DNA of 64,000 nt, taken from assembly GCF_964340395.1 (NCBI RefSeq), contig NC_135549.1:31253332-31317331 (forward strand), in the 5' to 3' direction. The position numbers were made by a program, and so were the translations under genes. The stretch's first letter is position 1. Each line of letters opens with the position of its first letter. The notes under the pieces were generated by a model. That model was not told where the DNA came from. It ran no database searches and was given only the letters and a program-made list of their open reading frames with translations. Shown piece after piece: positions 50,118 to 60,685 of the stretch. The DNA comes from Glandiceps talaboti (lineage: Eukaryota > Hemichordata > Enteropneusta > Spengelidae).

Positions 50118-50750
50118 TTTGACAGCTGAATTTCACATTACATCACAGTACAATTTCACTATACGTCATAGCTGAATTTCACATTACGTCACAGTACAAT
50201 TTCACCATACGTCACAGCTGAATTTCACATTACATCACAGCTAAATTTCACATTACATCACAGTACAATTTCACTTTACGTCACAGCTAAATTTCACATT
50301 ACATCACAGTACAATTTCACTTTACGTCACAGTACAATTTCACCATATGTGACAGTACAATTTCACTTTACATGACAGTACAATTTCACCATACGTGACA
50401 GTACAATTTCACTTTACGTAACAGTACAATTTCACCATACATGACAGTACAATTTCACCATACATGACAATACAATTTCACTTTACGTGACATTACAATT
50501 TCACTTTACGTCACAGTACAATTTTACTTTATGTCACAGTACAATTTCACTTTACGTGACAGTACAATTTCACCATACGTGACAGTACAATTTCACTTTT
50601 CATCACAGTACAATTTTACTTTATGTCAAGTACAATTTCACTTTACGTGACAGTACAATTTCACCATACATGACAGTACAATTTCACTTTACGTGACAGT
50701 ACAATTTCACTTTACATCACAGTACAATTTTACTTTATGTCATAGCTGCA
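50118..50750. repeat. 23-bp minisatellite, about 27 copies
   Basis: Units of CAGTACAATTTCACTTTACG / TCA with TACGTGA, ATACATGA and AGCTGAATTTCACATTACATC variants. Intergenic, between makorin and the dispersed repeat block at 53255. Confidence 0.95.
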
Positions 50751-51314
50751 TGATTTCTTGTATGTCACAGTAGAATGGCATTTCAGAATGAAATTTCAAT
50801 TGTATACATTGAAATCACACAACATCAAAAGAAGCAACGGTGACTAGATTATATCTTTAGACATATAATACTTTAGGTGGTTGTGACATTCAATTGATAT
50901 TCCATGATATCATGAAAAATCCTGTCACTCCTTCAATAATTCATTACAATAACTGACAAATCTTTGTACCACTGTTTCTTCAGGAACTAAATGGAAGTAC
51001 TTATTCCCCAATATGCAGTGCACCGCCCCCAAAGGGGAGTTATACTTTGAGTTCTGTTCATCTCAGTATGCGTCTATTCATCCTCATATATCTGGTAGAC
51101 ACCAACTTCTTTCAAGCAAGCCTGGCATAAAGGTAACATACTATGTGAGACATATACATGTTACTTTGTTTTACGACCAAATCAAATATGGTCGAATGGC
51201 AGCCATATTTGTTGTTAAATTTCACAATATGCATCATAACTTTGGAGGTATAATATGTAGTGACTCTACTGTAGTATACCCATATTATCAAATATGAGTT
51301 ATCTTTTAAGATCC

Positions 51315-51760
51315 TGACCTTTGACCTTGAAAGTCTTCTTCAAGGTCAAATTTTGGTTGTCTTCAGAACGTTTTGAATCAAACATTTCTAGTGATGATAT
51401 TTTAAACATGTCTTGGTTTTTACTATGTGAGGTATATGCATACCACTTAATTTTGTTACCTTTACCTGAATAGCAAAATGTCATGTTTGTGATAAACTAG
51501 TACATTTTGCCTGTTATCTCAACAAGTTTGATACATATGGACACTATTCAAGCTTCTACCCTCACGTTATCAATGATGAGCTTTCTAATGAGACACTGAC
51601 CTTTCACCTTGACAAACATTTTCAAGGTGAAGTGCCCAAATTCTTCTTCAAGTAGTTGAATATAAACAGATTCCATTTAAGTGTCTATACCCCAAAGGTC
51701 ACTTTCTTTTCAAATTTTGACCTTGACCTTTGCCTTAATCTCCATATTCAAGGTCAAATG
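51315..51760. repeat. Three inverted GACCTTGA/TCAAGGTC blocks
   Basis: Three palindromic blocks: TTGACCTTGAA/TTCAAGGTCAA (51321-51331, 51339-51349), TTCACCTTGA/TCAAGGTGAA (51603-51612, 51622-51631) and TTTGACCTTGA/TCAAGGTCAAA (51716-51726, 51748-51758). The first overlaps TGACCTTTGACCT (51315-51327), which is the complement of a perfect DR1 nuclear-receptor site. Similar surroundings (gacctttgacctt phrases) suggest a diverged repeat family. Confidence 0.5.
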
Positions 51761-52706
51761 GCAAAGTGGTCAATAAATTATGAAGTTTTGTGTCAAGAGA
51801 CACCATTCAAATTTGCTCAATAACTTTGCCATAAAACACACAAGTTGGGGAGTATGTGTTGGATTAAAGGCTTTTTAAGTGTTTAGACTAGAGATGAGGC
51901 TACCTGACTCAACATACTGGCTTGGCAAATACCATTTTCAAACCAGATAGCCAAGTCTCTGAGCTTGTATAGTATATCTTTAAAATCTTTGCAAAACTTC
52001 TTGAAAACTGTGAGGGATTTTTTACAACCATGATCTAAGAATTTACTTACACATTCATAACAGTCGTCTTTTTAGACTTACACATTCATGGCTATAATTT
52101 TGTTCAGGTTTTTTGATCTTGAGAAATTGTCATTTATTACCAATAATTCAGCTTGAGTGTCTCTTATATATTTTACAACATGCAAAAAAAATTAAAATCT
52201 ATCTTTAGCCAAGAAATTCATTTGTTATTCAATGTTCATTCAAGTCTAGTTCCTGACAACCATATTACAATTTTACACTACATTATCTTCACACATTACA
52301 TCTAGTTAATGTCGTTACTCTAACACAGAATTCTGTGCTCCCCCTACAGCGTTCATATAAATGTTATAACGTTGCATCTCCACTTGACACTATCCAACTT
52401 GACAATTCGTTATGACGATTTTGTGATAGATTACAATACACCCAGCATGGGGGGCTTAACTATGTTTAATGCCTATAGTAACGCGATTGACTAGCCTTAA
52501 TGAATGAAGATAACATAGTGTAAAATTGGAATAAGGTCATCAGCAACTAGATCATGTTGGTTCATACTGCTGTTAACGCACTCAAATAATGAGACTTTTT
52601 TTAAATAAAAATTTACAGCTGCATGGATAATGAAATTACATGATGCTATTTTGCTGCACTATGTGTGGAAAGTGTAGTCTTGAGTTATGTGCACACTTTA
52701 CTGCTA

Positions 52707-53038
52707 GGTTGGTGTAATGTTACTGGGCCAAGTTTAGGTTGGTGTTATGTTACTGGGTCAAGTTTAGGTTGGTGTAATGTTACTGGGCCAAGTGTAGGTT
52801 GGTGTTATGTTACTGGGCCAAGTTTAGGTTGGTGTAATGTTACTGAGCCAAGTTTAGGTTGGTGTAATGTTACTGGGCCAAGTTTAGGTTGGTGTAATGT
52901 TACTGGGCCAAGTTTAGGTTGGTGTTATGTTACTGGGCCAAGTGTAGGTTGGTGTTATGCTACTGGGCCAAGTTTAGGTTGGTGTTATGTTACTGGGCCA
53001 AGTGTAGGTTGGTGTTATGTTACTGGGCCAAGTTCAAG
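52707..53038. repeat. 30-bp minisatellite, 11 copies
   Basis: Units of AGGTTGGTGTAATGTTACTG / GGCCAAGTTT. The 30-bp period leaves a plus-strand frame open as an LGWCNVTGPS decapeptide repeat. No splice sites or flanking coding sequence support a gene. Confidence 0.95.
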
Positions 53039-53254
53039 TAGAGGTTGATGGGACAGAATATTGTATTAAACTATGTATGAGATGGTAACATGTATTACTA
53101 CATAAGTACCACAGATTACCACTTACACTGGTGCATGAGCACACTAGTGGTATTTTCACTGCAGTGCAATACCGAAAACATTATTGCATACCTGCATGCA
53201 AATTATATGCAAATGAGGAAGTGATCTTTTGCTCGACAAGAAATCACGTGATTT

Positions 53255-55340
53255 TTAGCACAACTGAACTGAGGTTCAGTAGTGCTATAGGGATCGCCCG
53301 GCGTCTGTCTGTCTGTCTGTGTGTGTGTGTGTGTGTGTGTGGATGTGTGTGTGTGTGTAAACAACTTAAAGTCAAAAACTGCTGAACCGATTGCCATGAT
53401 ATTTGGTGGGTCCATTACCTTGGGTGTCTAGTTGGGAAATTGTTCAAATCAAAATGATCGCATCACAGGTGTGTGATTTGGGTCAAAAAATGTGATTTTT
53501 GGTCAAAAAACTTAAACTCAGAAACTACTGGGCAGATTGGTGCGAAATTTGGTGGGAAGATTCTTTAGGAAGTGTAAAGTAAGATTTGTTCATGACATGA
53601 TGATTCCATCAGTGATATGCAAATTAGGGCTAAAAATGTGTCTTTTTGGTTAAAAATCTATAATTCCAAAACTACTGAGCAGATTGGGCTGAAATTTGAT
53701 GGGGATGCATCTAGGGATGTATGGATGAAGATATATTAAGCATACAATAATTTCATGAGTGATATGCAAATTAGGTGTAAGAATGTTCATTTTTGGTCAA
53801 AAACTTATATCTCAAAAAGTACTTGGTCAATGAGTCTGAAACTTGGTGAGATGGTTCCGAAAGTGGTATTCTGCAGATTTTCGTCAATTTTTTTTGACAA
53901 AATTGACCCTAGCAACCATGACCACACCCTTAGCAACAACCAAATGGTAGTATACTTTGGTCAAATAACAACATCATCTGGTAGGCAAGTGAGTAAACAT
54001 TCAAAAAATGTATGCAAATACCCTAGCAACCATGACCACGCCCATAGCAACAGCCAAACGGTGGTGTATTTCACAAAGATAACAACAGGGTTTAATAGAC
54101 AATTGAATAAACATTCAAAAAATGTATGTAAATTTGCATAGCAACAAGACCACACCCATAGCAACATCCAAATAATCACGTGTATTGCAAAGATAACAAC
54201 AGGAATAGAAAGACAAATGAATAAACATTCAAAAAATGTATGCAAATACCCTAGTAACCATGACCACGCCCATAGCAACAGCCAAAAGGTGGTGTATTTC
54301 ACAAAGATAACAATGGGGTTTAATAGACAATTGAATAAACATTCAAAAAATGTATGCAAATACCCTAGCAACAAGACCACGCCCATAGCAACAACCAAAT
54401 GATCACGTGTATTGCAAAGACAATATCAGGAATTCATACATAAGTGAACAAAAACATACATAAATGTATGCAAATATATCTAACAACATGACCACACCCA
54501 TAGCAACAGCCAAATGATAGCATTTATCGTAAAGATAGCAACATGGTTGGATAGGCAACTGGATAGTTATTCAGCAAATGAACACCTATTGTTAGCATGG
54601 ACTAGCATATGGATAAACATTTTTAAAAACTGTACAGTTGTGCTACAACGCCATTGGCGGTATTTTTATGATTTTCATGGAAATTTGCCATTTCAGATAA
54701 ATATATGTAGTAATGACAGAACTCCATGCCATGTGTCATTTGCACTCGTGCTTGCATTTTCTTCTGCACTTTATTCGCTACGATTGTGAAAGTATGGGCA
54801 GACAACACTGCAAGTACACCACACCTAATTTGCATATCACTGATGAGCTCATTATATGCTTAATATTTCTTCATCTATACATCCCAGAAGCATCACCATT
54901 AAATTTTAACTTACTCTACTCAAAAGTTTTGGTATTAAAGATTTTTGACCAAAAAGACACATTTTTAGCCTTAATTTGCATATTACTGTTGGAATCATCA
55001 TGTCATGAACTAATCTTAATTTACACATCCCTAAAAATGTTCCCTTGAAATTCCAGACCAATCTTTCCAATAGTTTTGAGTAAGTTTTTTTTACCAAAAA
55101 TGACATTTTTGACCCAAATCACACCGTGATGAGATTGTTTTGCTTTGAACAGTGTCCCAACTAGACTCCAAAAGTAAACATCCCACCAAATACCAAGGCA
55201 ATCGGTCTGGTGGTTTTTAAGTTTAAGTCGTCCACACACACACATATACATGCACACAGACAGACAGGCGGACAGACACTGCACCATGCCTATAGCAGCA
55301 CTACTGAACCTTATCAGTTCAGTTGTGCTAAAAAGTTTTC
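53255..55340. mobile_element. Long-inverted-repeat element, copy 3
   Basis: The left half (53255-54660) starts TTTTTAGCACAACTGAACTG, then GTCT/GT tracts, degenerate units of about 110-120 bp and AGCAACA-rich units, to GTACAGTTGTGCTACAACGC at about 54640. The right half (about 54820-55335) is in inverted orientation and ends CAGTTCAGTTGTGCTAAAAA. The whole is a foldback of about 2.1 kb whose outer ends are inverted copies. No transposase is visible. Related single halves occur at 436-1483 and 35397-36500. Confidence 0.7.
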
Positions 55341-57511
55341 CCCTTTAGAACCTTCCCACCAAATCTCAACCCACATATGCTAAGTAATTTTGGACTTTTG
55401 ACAGGGATCGCCCGGCGTCTGTCTGTCTGTCTGTGTGTGTGTGTGTGTGGATGTGTGTGTGTGTGTAAACAACTTAAAGTCAAAAACTGCTGAACCGATT
55501 GCCATGATATTTGGTGGGTCCATTACCTTGGGTGTCTAGTTGGGAAATTGTTCAAATCAAAATGATCGCATCACAGGTGTGTGATTTGGGTCAAAAAATG
55601 TGATTTTTGGTCAAAAAACTTAAACTCAGAAACTACTGGGCAGATTGGTGCGAAATTTGGTGGGAAGATTCTTTAGGAAGTGTAAAGTAAGATTTGTTCA
55701 TGACATGATGATTCCATCAGTGATATGCAAATTAGGGCTAAAAATGTGTCTTTTTGGTTAAAAATCTATAATTCCAAAACTACTGAGCAGATTGGGCTGA
55801 AATTTGATGGGGATGCATCTAGGGATGTATGGATGAAGATATATTAAGCATACAATAATTTCATGAGTGATATGCAAATTAGGTGTAAGAATGTTCATTT
55901 TTGGTCAAAAACTTATATCTCAAAAAGTACTTGGTCAATGAGTCTGAAACTTGGTGAGATGGTTCCGAAAGTGGTATTCTGCAGATTTTCGTCAATTTTT
56001 TTTGACAAAATTGACCCTAGCAACCATGACCACACCCTTAGCAACAACCAAATGGTAGTATACTTTGGTCAAATAACAACATCATCTGGTAGGCAAGTGA
56101 GTAAACATTCAAAAAATGTATGCAAATACCCTAGCAACCATGACCACGCCCATAGCAACAGCCAAACGGTGGTGTATTTCACAAAGATAACAACAGGGTT
56201 TAATAGACAATTGAATAAACATTCAAAAAATGTATGTAAATTTGCATAGCAACAAGACCACACCCATAGCAACATCCAAATAATCACGTGTATTGCAAAG
56301 ATAACAACAGGAATAGAAAGACAAATGAATAAACATTCAAAAAATGTATGCAAATACCCTAGTAACCATGACCACGCCCATAGCAACAGCCAAAAGGTGG
56401 TGTATTTCACAAAGATAACAATGGGGTTTAATAGACAATTGAATAAACATTCAAAAAATGTATGCAAATACCCTAGCAACAAGACCACGCCCATAGCAAC
56501 AACCAAATGATCACGTGTATTGCAAAGACAATATCAGGAATTCATACATAAGTGAACAAAAACATACATAAATGTATGCAAATATATCTAACAACATGAC
56601 CACACCCATAGCAACAGCCAAATGATAGCATTTATCGTAAAGATAGCAACATGGTTGGATAGGCAACTGGATAGTTATTCAGCAAATGAACACCTATTGT
56701 TAGCATGGACTAGCATATGGATAAACATTTTTAAAAACTGTACAGTTGTGCTACAACGCCATTGGCGGTATTTTTATGATTTTCATGGAAATTTGCCATT
56801 TCAGATAAATATATGTAGTAATGACAGAACTCCATGCCATGTGTCATTTGCACTCGTGCTTGCATTTTCTTCTGCACTTTATTCGCTACGATTGTGAAAG
56901 TATGGGCAGACAACACTGCAAGTACACCACACCTAATTTGCATATCACTGATGAGCTCATTATATGCTTAATATTTCTTCATCTATACATCCCAGAAGCA
57001 TCACCATTAAATTTTAACTTACTCTACTCAAAAGTTTTGGTATTAAAGATTTTTGACCAAAAAGACACATTTTTAGCCTTAATTTGCATATTACTGTTGG
57101 AATCATCATGTCATGAACTAATCTTAATTTACACATCCCTAAAAATGTTCCCTTGAAATTCCAGACCAATCTTTCCAATAGTTTTGAGTAAGTTTTTTTT
57201 ACCAAAAATGACATTTTTGACCCAAATCACACCGTGATGAGATTGTTTTGCTTTGAACAGTGTCCCAACTAGACTCCAAAAGTAAACATCCCACCAAATA
57301 CCAAGGCAATCGGTCTGGTGGTTTTTAAGTTTAAGTCGTCCACACACACACATATACATGCACACAGACAGACAGGCGGACAGACACTGCACCATGCCTA
57401 TAGCAGCACTACTGAACCTTATCAGTTCAGTTGTGCTAAAAAGTTTTCCCCTTTAGAACCTTCCCACCAAATCTCAACCCACATATGCTAAGTAATTTTG
57501 GACTTTTGACC
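53290..57511. repeat. 2.1-kb tandem segmental duplication
   Basis: Unit 1 (53290-55403, 2114 bp) is followed directly by unit 2 (55404-57511, 2108 bp). All open frames longer than 60 codons are identical in the two units. The only difference I see is 6 bp less GT microsatellite in unit 2. The junction is sharp: GGACTTTTGAC/AGGGATCGCCCGG at 55403, and unit 2 ends at the matching GGACTTTTGAC near 57510 before unrelated sequence. This is either a very recent duplication or an assembly artefact. Confidence 0.9.
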
Positions 57512-58260
57512 AAACGAGACACATTTTTAGCCCTAATTTGGATTTCACTGATGGATCATTGTGTCATGCACAATTGTTAAACCATAGACCCTTCACCAAA
57601 ATTGCATATTTCATCATAATGGTACATTATCATTTTAGATGATTTTGTATGGCTTCATGACACAGTCACTTGTGAACTAATATTTCATTCCAGGATGGTA
57701 ATATATTCTCATCTAGGATGATCACATTACAAAATAATGACGTTACTATAGGTATTTACAATATGATACCGTTACAGGTCACTGTTTCGGATAAGTCAGT
57801 TTACCTATTGTCATGCATATTACCACTCATTTCATTCAGTTTCTTAGGTGCTAGTTAGAATCAATAATACAACACTCTTGATCAAGTAATTATGTCAACT
57901 TAAAAATCAGATTTGAGATAGATTTGTGGTATTTTTGATATTTTGAGAGTGAAGTACATATCAAATTGCCAGTATATGACAAATATATTCAATATTTTAC
58001 TAAAATTTGGGAAATGTTTAATAGATTTAAATGCGGTGCACATACTTTATGTTGGCTCAAAAACTGTGTTTTGTCATAAACTTCATTTTTTTACTTCAGT
58101 TATTATTTATTTTACTATTTTTTTGTGTGGAAAAGTGTGTGTTATCTTTTCAATATGATCAGCATAGTGGTTAAAGTCTCAGTCATCCTTTTCATAATCC
58201 AGAATATTATATTCACATTTATTCATGTTTATGTAAGTCTCTTCGTTATCATTGCAATAT
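57512..58260. other. Stretch without a recognised feature
   Basis: AT-rich. The first 100 bp continue the dispersed-repeat phrasing (CACATTTTTAGCCCTAATTTG), and after that nothing is recognised. Confidence 0.5.
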
Positions 58261-58264
58261 TCTG

Positions 58265-58645
58265 AGCTAGGCAGTCTCAAAGTAAGAGTAATTCTGAGTC
58301 AGCTAGGCAGTCTCAAAGTAACTAATTCTGAGTCAGCTAGGTAGTCTCAACGTGAAGGAGCAATTCTGAGTCAGCTGGGCCGTCTCAAAGTAACTAATTC
58401 TGAGTCAGCTAGGTAGTCTGAACGTGAAGGAGTAATTCTGAATTAGCTAGGCAGTCTTAAAGTCATAAAAGTAACTAATTATGAGTGAACTAGGCGGTCT
58501 CAACGTCTTTATATGTGATCCAGCTAGACAGTCTCAAAGTAATCAGAGTAATTCTGAGGCAGCTAAACAGTCTCAAATTAACAAAATCAGTACAGTAAGA
58601 CTCGAAGTAATATCAGAGTAATTTTTGAGTCAGCTAGGCAGTCTC
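58265..58645. repeat. Irregular GAGTCAGCTAGGCAGTCTCA repeat
   Basis: About eight to nine irregularly spaced copies of GAGTCAGCTAGGCAGTCTCA, each followed by AAGTAACTAATTCT-like or CGTGAAGGAGTAATTCT spacer. The period is about 40-55 bp. Confidence 0.85.
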
Positions 58646-58726
58646 AAAACCAAAACACCATGACACGACGCATACGAATGTGGTCACCTACCTTGATACA
58701 TGTACACTGACTCGACTGAGCACTAC

Positions 58727-59069
58727 TGCATGCACACAGGCATTTGTTTCCCGAGTTATGGCTCAGAATATTTCTATCATAATACAATAAAATGACGATA
58801 ATATCGTTAATATTGACGTATTAAACCAACACTGTATGAAAGGGGTAAAATTACACAGGTTTCTGTGATCGCGCAGTTTCACTAAATGCGAAGGAAGTCT
58901 TCCTTCGCATTTAGTGAAACTGCGCGATCACAGAAACATGTGTAATTTTACCCCTTTCATACAGTGTTGGTTTAATACGTCAATATTAACGATATTATCG
59001 TCATTTTATTGTATTCTGATAGAAATATTCTGAGCCATAACTCGGGAAACAAATGCCTGTGTGCATGCA
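58727..59069. mobile_element. 343-bp near-perfect palindrome
   Basis: Two 171-bp arms meet around a single base at 58898 (GCGAAGGAAG T CTTCCTTCGC). The arms differ at about two positions. Outer ends are TGCATGCACACAGGCATTTG and its complement. A compact foldback MITE is the likeliest identity. A strand transcribed through it would fold into one long RNA duplex. Confidence 0.92.
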
Positions 59070-59084
59070 CCACCTTCACCATTA

Positions 59085-59215
59085 CAGTTTCTGAGTAGAC
59101 ATCTATATCTCGCGGTGAGTGGACTTGCGCGAGCACAGAAACAAGTGTTATTTTACCCCTGGCTAAAACACTAACATCAATGTTATCGATATTATCAGTG
59201 TGTGAACTTAAGGGG
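59085..59215. repeat. Diverged third arm of the palindrome family
   Basis: GCGCGAGCACAGAAACAAGT, TTATTTTACCCC and ATCGATATTATC follow the same order as the right arm of the adjacent palindrome but are clearly diverged, indicating an older relative. Confidence 0.6.
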
Positions 59216-59449
59216 AAATGACTACTGGTCATAAGGACCGACATGTAGCAAATGCTGCTGGTCCTTAAGGAAAACTGCTGGTCCATACTCAATGCAGTCC
59301 ATGTTCACTACCTGTATCTACACCCCTCCCCCATTTACAGACTAAATGATTTTGAACTTTAATATGATACAGCATATCTTTAGATATAAAAGTAAAAGAG
59401 AGTACAACGAATTGTTCACTATCCACTATTATTTCATAAAATTTCCACT

Positions 59450-59508
59450 CACAGAGTCAAAAGTAAATTTTGGATTCCCAACCAAGTAATTTTTGACTCT
59501 GTGAGTAG
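59450..59508. other. 59-nt hairpin
   Basis: ACTCACAGAGTCAAAA at the left and TTTTTGACTCTGTGAGT at the right are inverted copies; inner bases also pair partly (AAGTAAATTTTGG against CCAACCAAGTAATTTT). Confidence 0.7.
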
Positions 59509-59813
59509 AGATTTTCATTTGTAACTATGAACCCAGCTAGAGACTGCATATTCATTCTGTTCTTGTAGACTATAGTGGTCTGAGACTGAATGTATTCATT
59601 CCACCATAGAAATACAGATCCATAGATTGTAGATAATATGGGTGAATGAATCAATAAATCTACATTATCTGCAATCTCTAAGAGATCACAGTCCTCTCCT
59701 TCCTCTCTGTACGATTCACTAAATTCTGAATCACATAATCCAAAGTCAGATTCATCGTCTGTGGCAACAGCTGATGTAGCTTTCCAACTCTTATCGAACG
59801 TAGACCCACACAT
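59457..59813 (-). CDS. Hypothetical ORF, 118 aa, acidic N-terminal half
   Basis: A minus-strand frame with an acidic, serine-rich segment (TDDESDFGLCDSEFSESYRE, then EEGEDCDLLEIADN) and a mixed C-terminal half. It overlaps the hairpin at 59450-59508 at its 3' end. Composition is more protein-like than chance frames nearby, but I see no recognised domain, no confirmed splice partner and no strong start context. It may be a first exon, a transposon-gene remnant or a chance frame. Confidence 0.2.
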   Translation of the reverse strand: MCGSTFDKSWKATSAVATDDESDFGLCDSEFSESYREEGEDCDLLEIADNVDLLIHSPILSTIYGSVFLWWNEYIQSQTTIVYKNRMNMQSLAGFIVTNENLYSQSQKLLGWESKIYF

Positions 59814-59819
59814 TCACAT

Positions 59820-60678
59820 CATAGCAGAAAGTTTTATCGCGTAACTATCCCTCTTGAAAACTGTGTATTTGCTTTATTTCAATTTCCATCCACTCAGTGA
59901 CACGGGGCGGTTTCGTCTTCCTTCGGTCTTTACATATGTAATGAAGCCCCCCATAAAGCCCTACCCGTATACCCTACCGTGGTGTATTGAGTATCGTCTC
60001 TGACTGTTTGTGTAAGAAATCTGACCATGATGAAGAGAATGGCTAAACATGTCTTAAAGTGCGAGTTTTTTTGACGTGGGAACGTGATATGGTAACTGTA
60101 CTATAATGTGTCATCCACTATGTACCCGTGTTTGGCATGATGCAGTAATTTTCCAGATACAACAATGGCAACAAAAATGCAACATTTCTAAGTCTACACG
60201 TTGATTACAACATGACAGGACGTACATTATCATATGCATCAAATTGAAAGCAATCAGACTACGCATTTTTTTTTACTGTTTTTACAAAAAAAAACTATCG
60301 TACTGGAGATATCTTACGAAGTGTACCTGCCTTCTTTATCAGTTAAAACGCCATTTTCGATCGCGGCAACAGACATGGGGAACTCCGGTAAATTGATCGG
60401 GAAACCCAATAACATTTACCGGCTATACCAGCCTTTAAAAAACAGTGTATGTTTCGTCTTTTTCTTCGGAAGCTCATTGCCGCCTTCTAAATATCGCCAC
60501 ATACTTTATAAATTCAACGTGGAACTGTCTCAAACACGTTAAAAGTTTCATACACTTCGAGCAGTAAACTTTACAACAATAATTAAATGAGTACGATATC
60601 ATGGCGGAAAAGGACGTATGCGCTGAATGCGTAAAATGAGTCTGAATGTCTAAGACGCAGATGATTAGACGCTGCATG
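59820..60678. other. Stretch without a recognised feature
   Basis: Mixed-composition sequence between the hypothetical ORF and the satellite array. A 102-codon plus-strand frame at 60234-60542 has no recognisable motif and is not called. Confidence 0.45.
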
Positions 60679-60685
60679 CTGTATC

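Noticed and set aside
52665-53048. 127-codon frame with LGWCNVTGPS repeats
   Set aside because: It comes from a 30-bp minisatellite; there are no flanking exons, signal sequence or conserved ends.
53755-56506. Frames of 128 and 145 codons, each present twice
   Set aside because: They lie within the dispersed repeat and are duplicated with it. Their text (AGCAACA and CATTCAAAAAATG periods) is repeat-driven and overlaps on both strands.
60234-60542. 102-codon plus-strand frame
   Set aside because: Composition is unremarkable, no motif or splice partner is seen, and it borders the satellite array.
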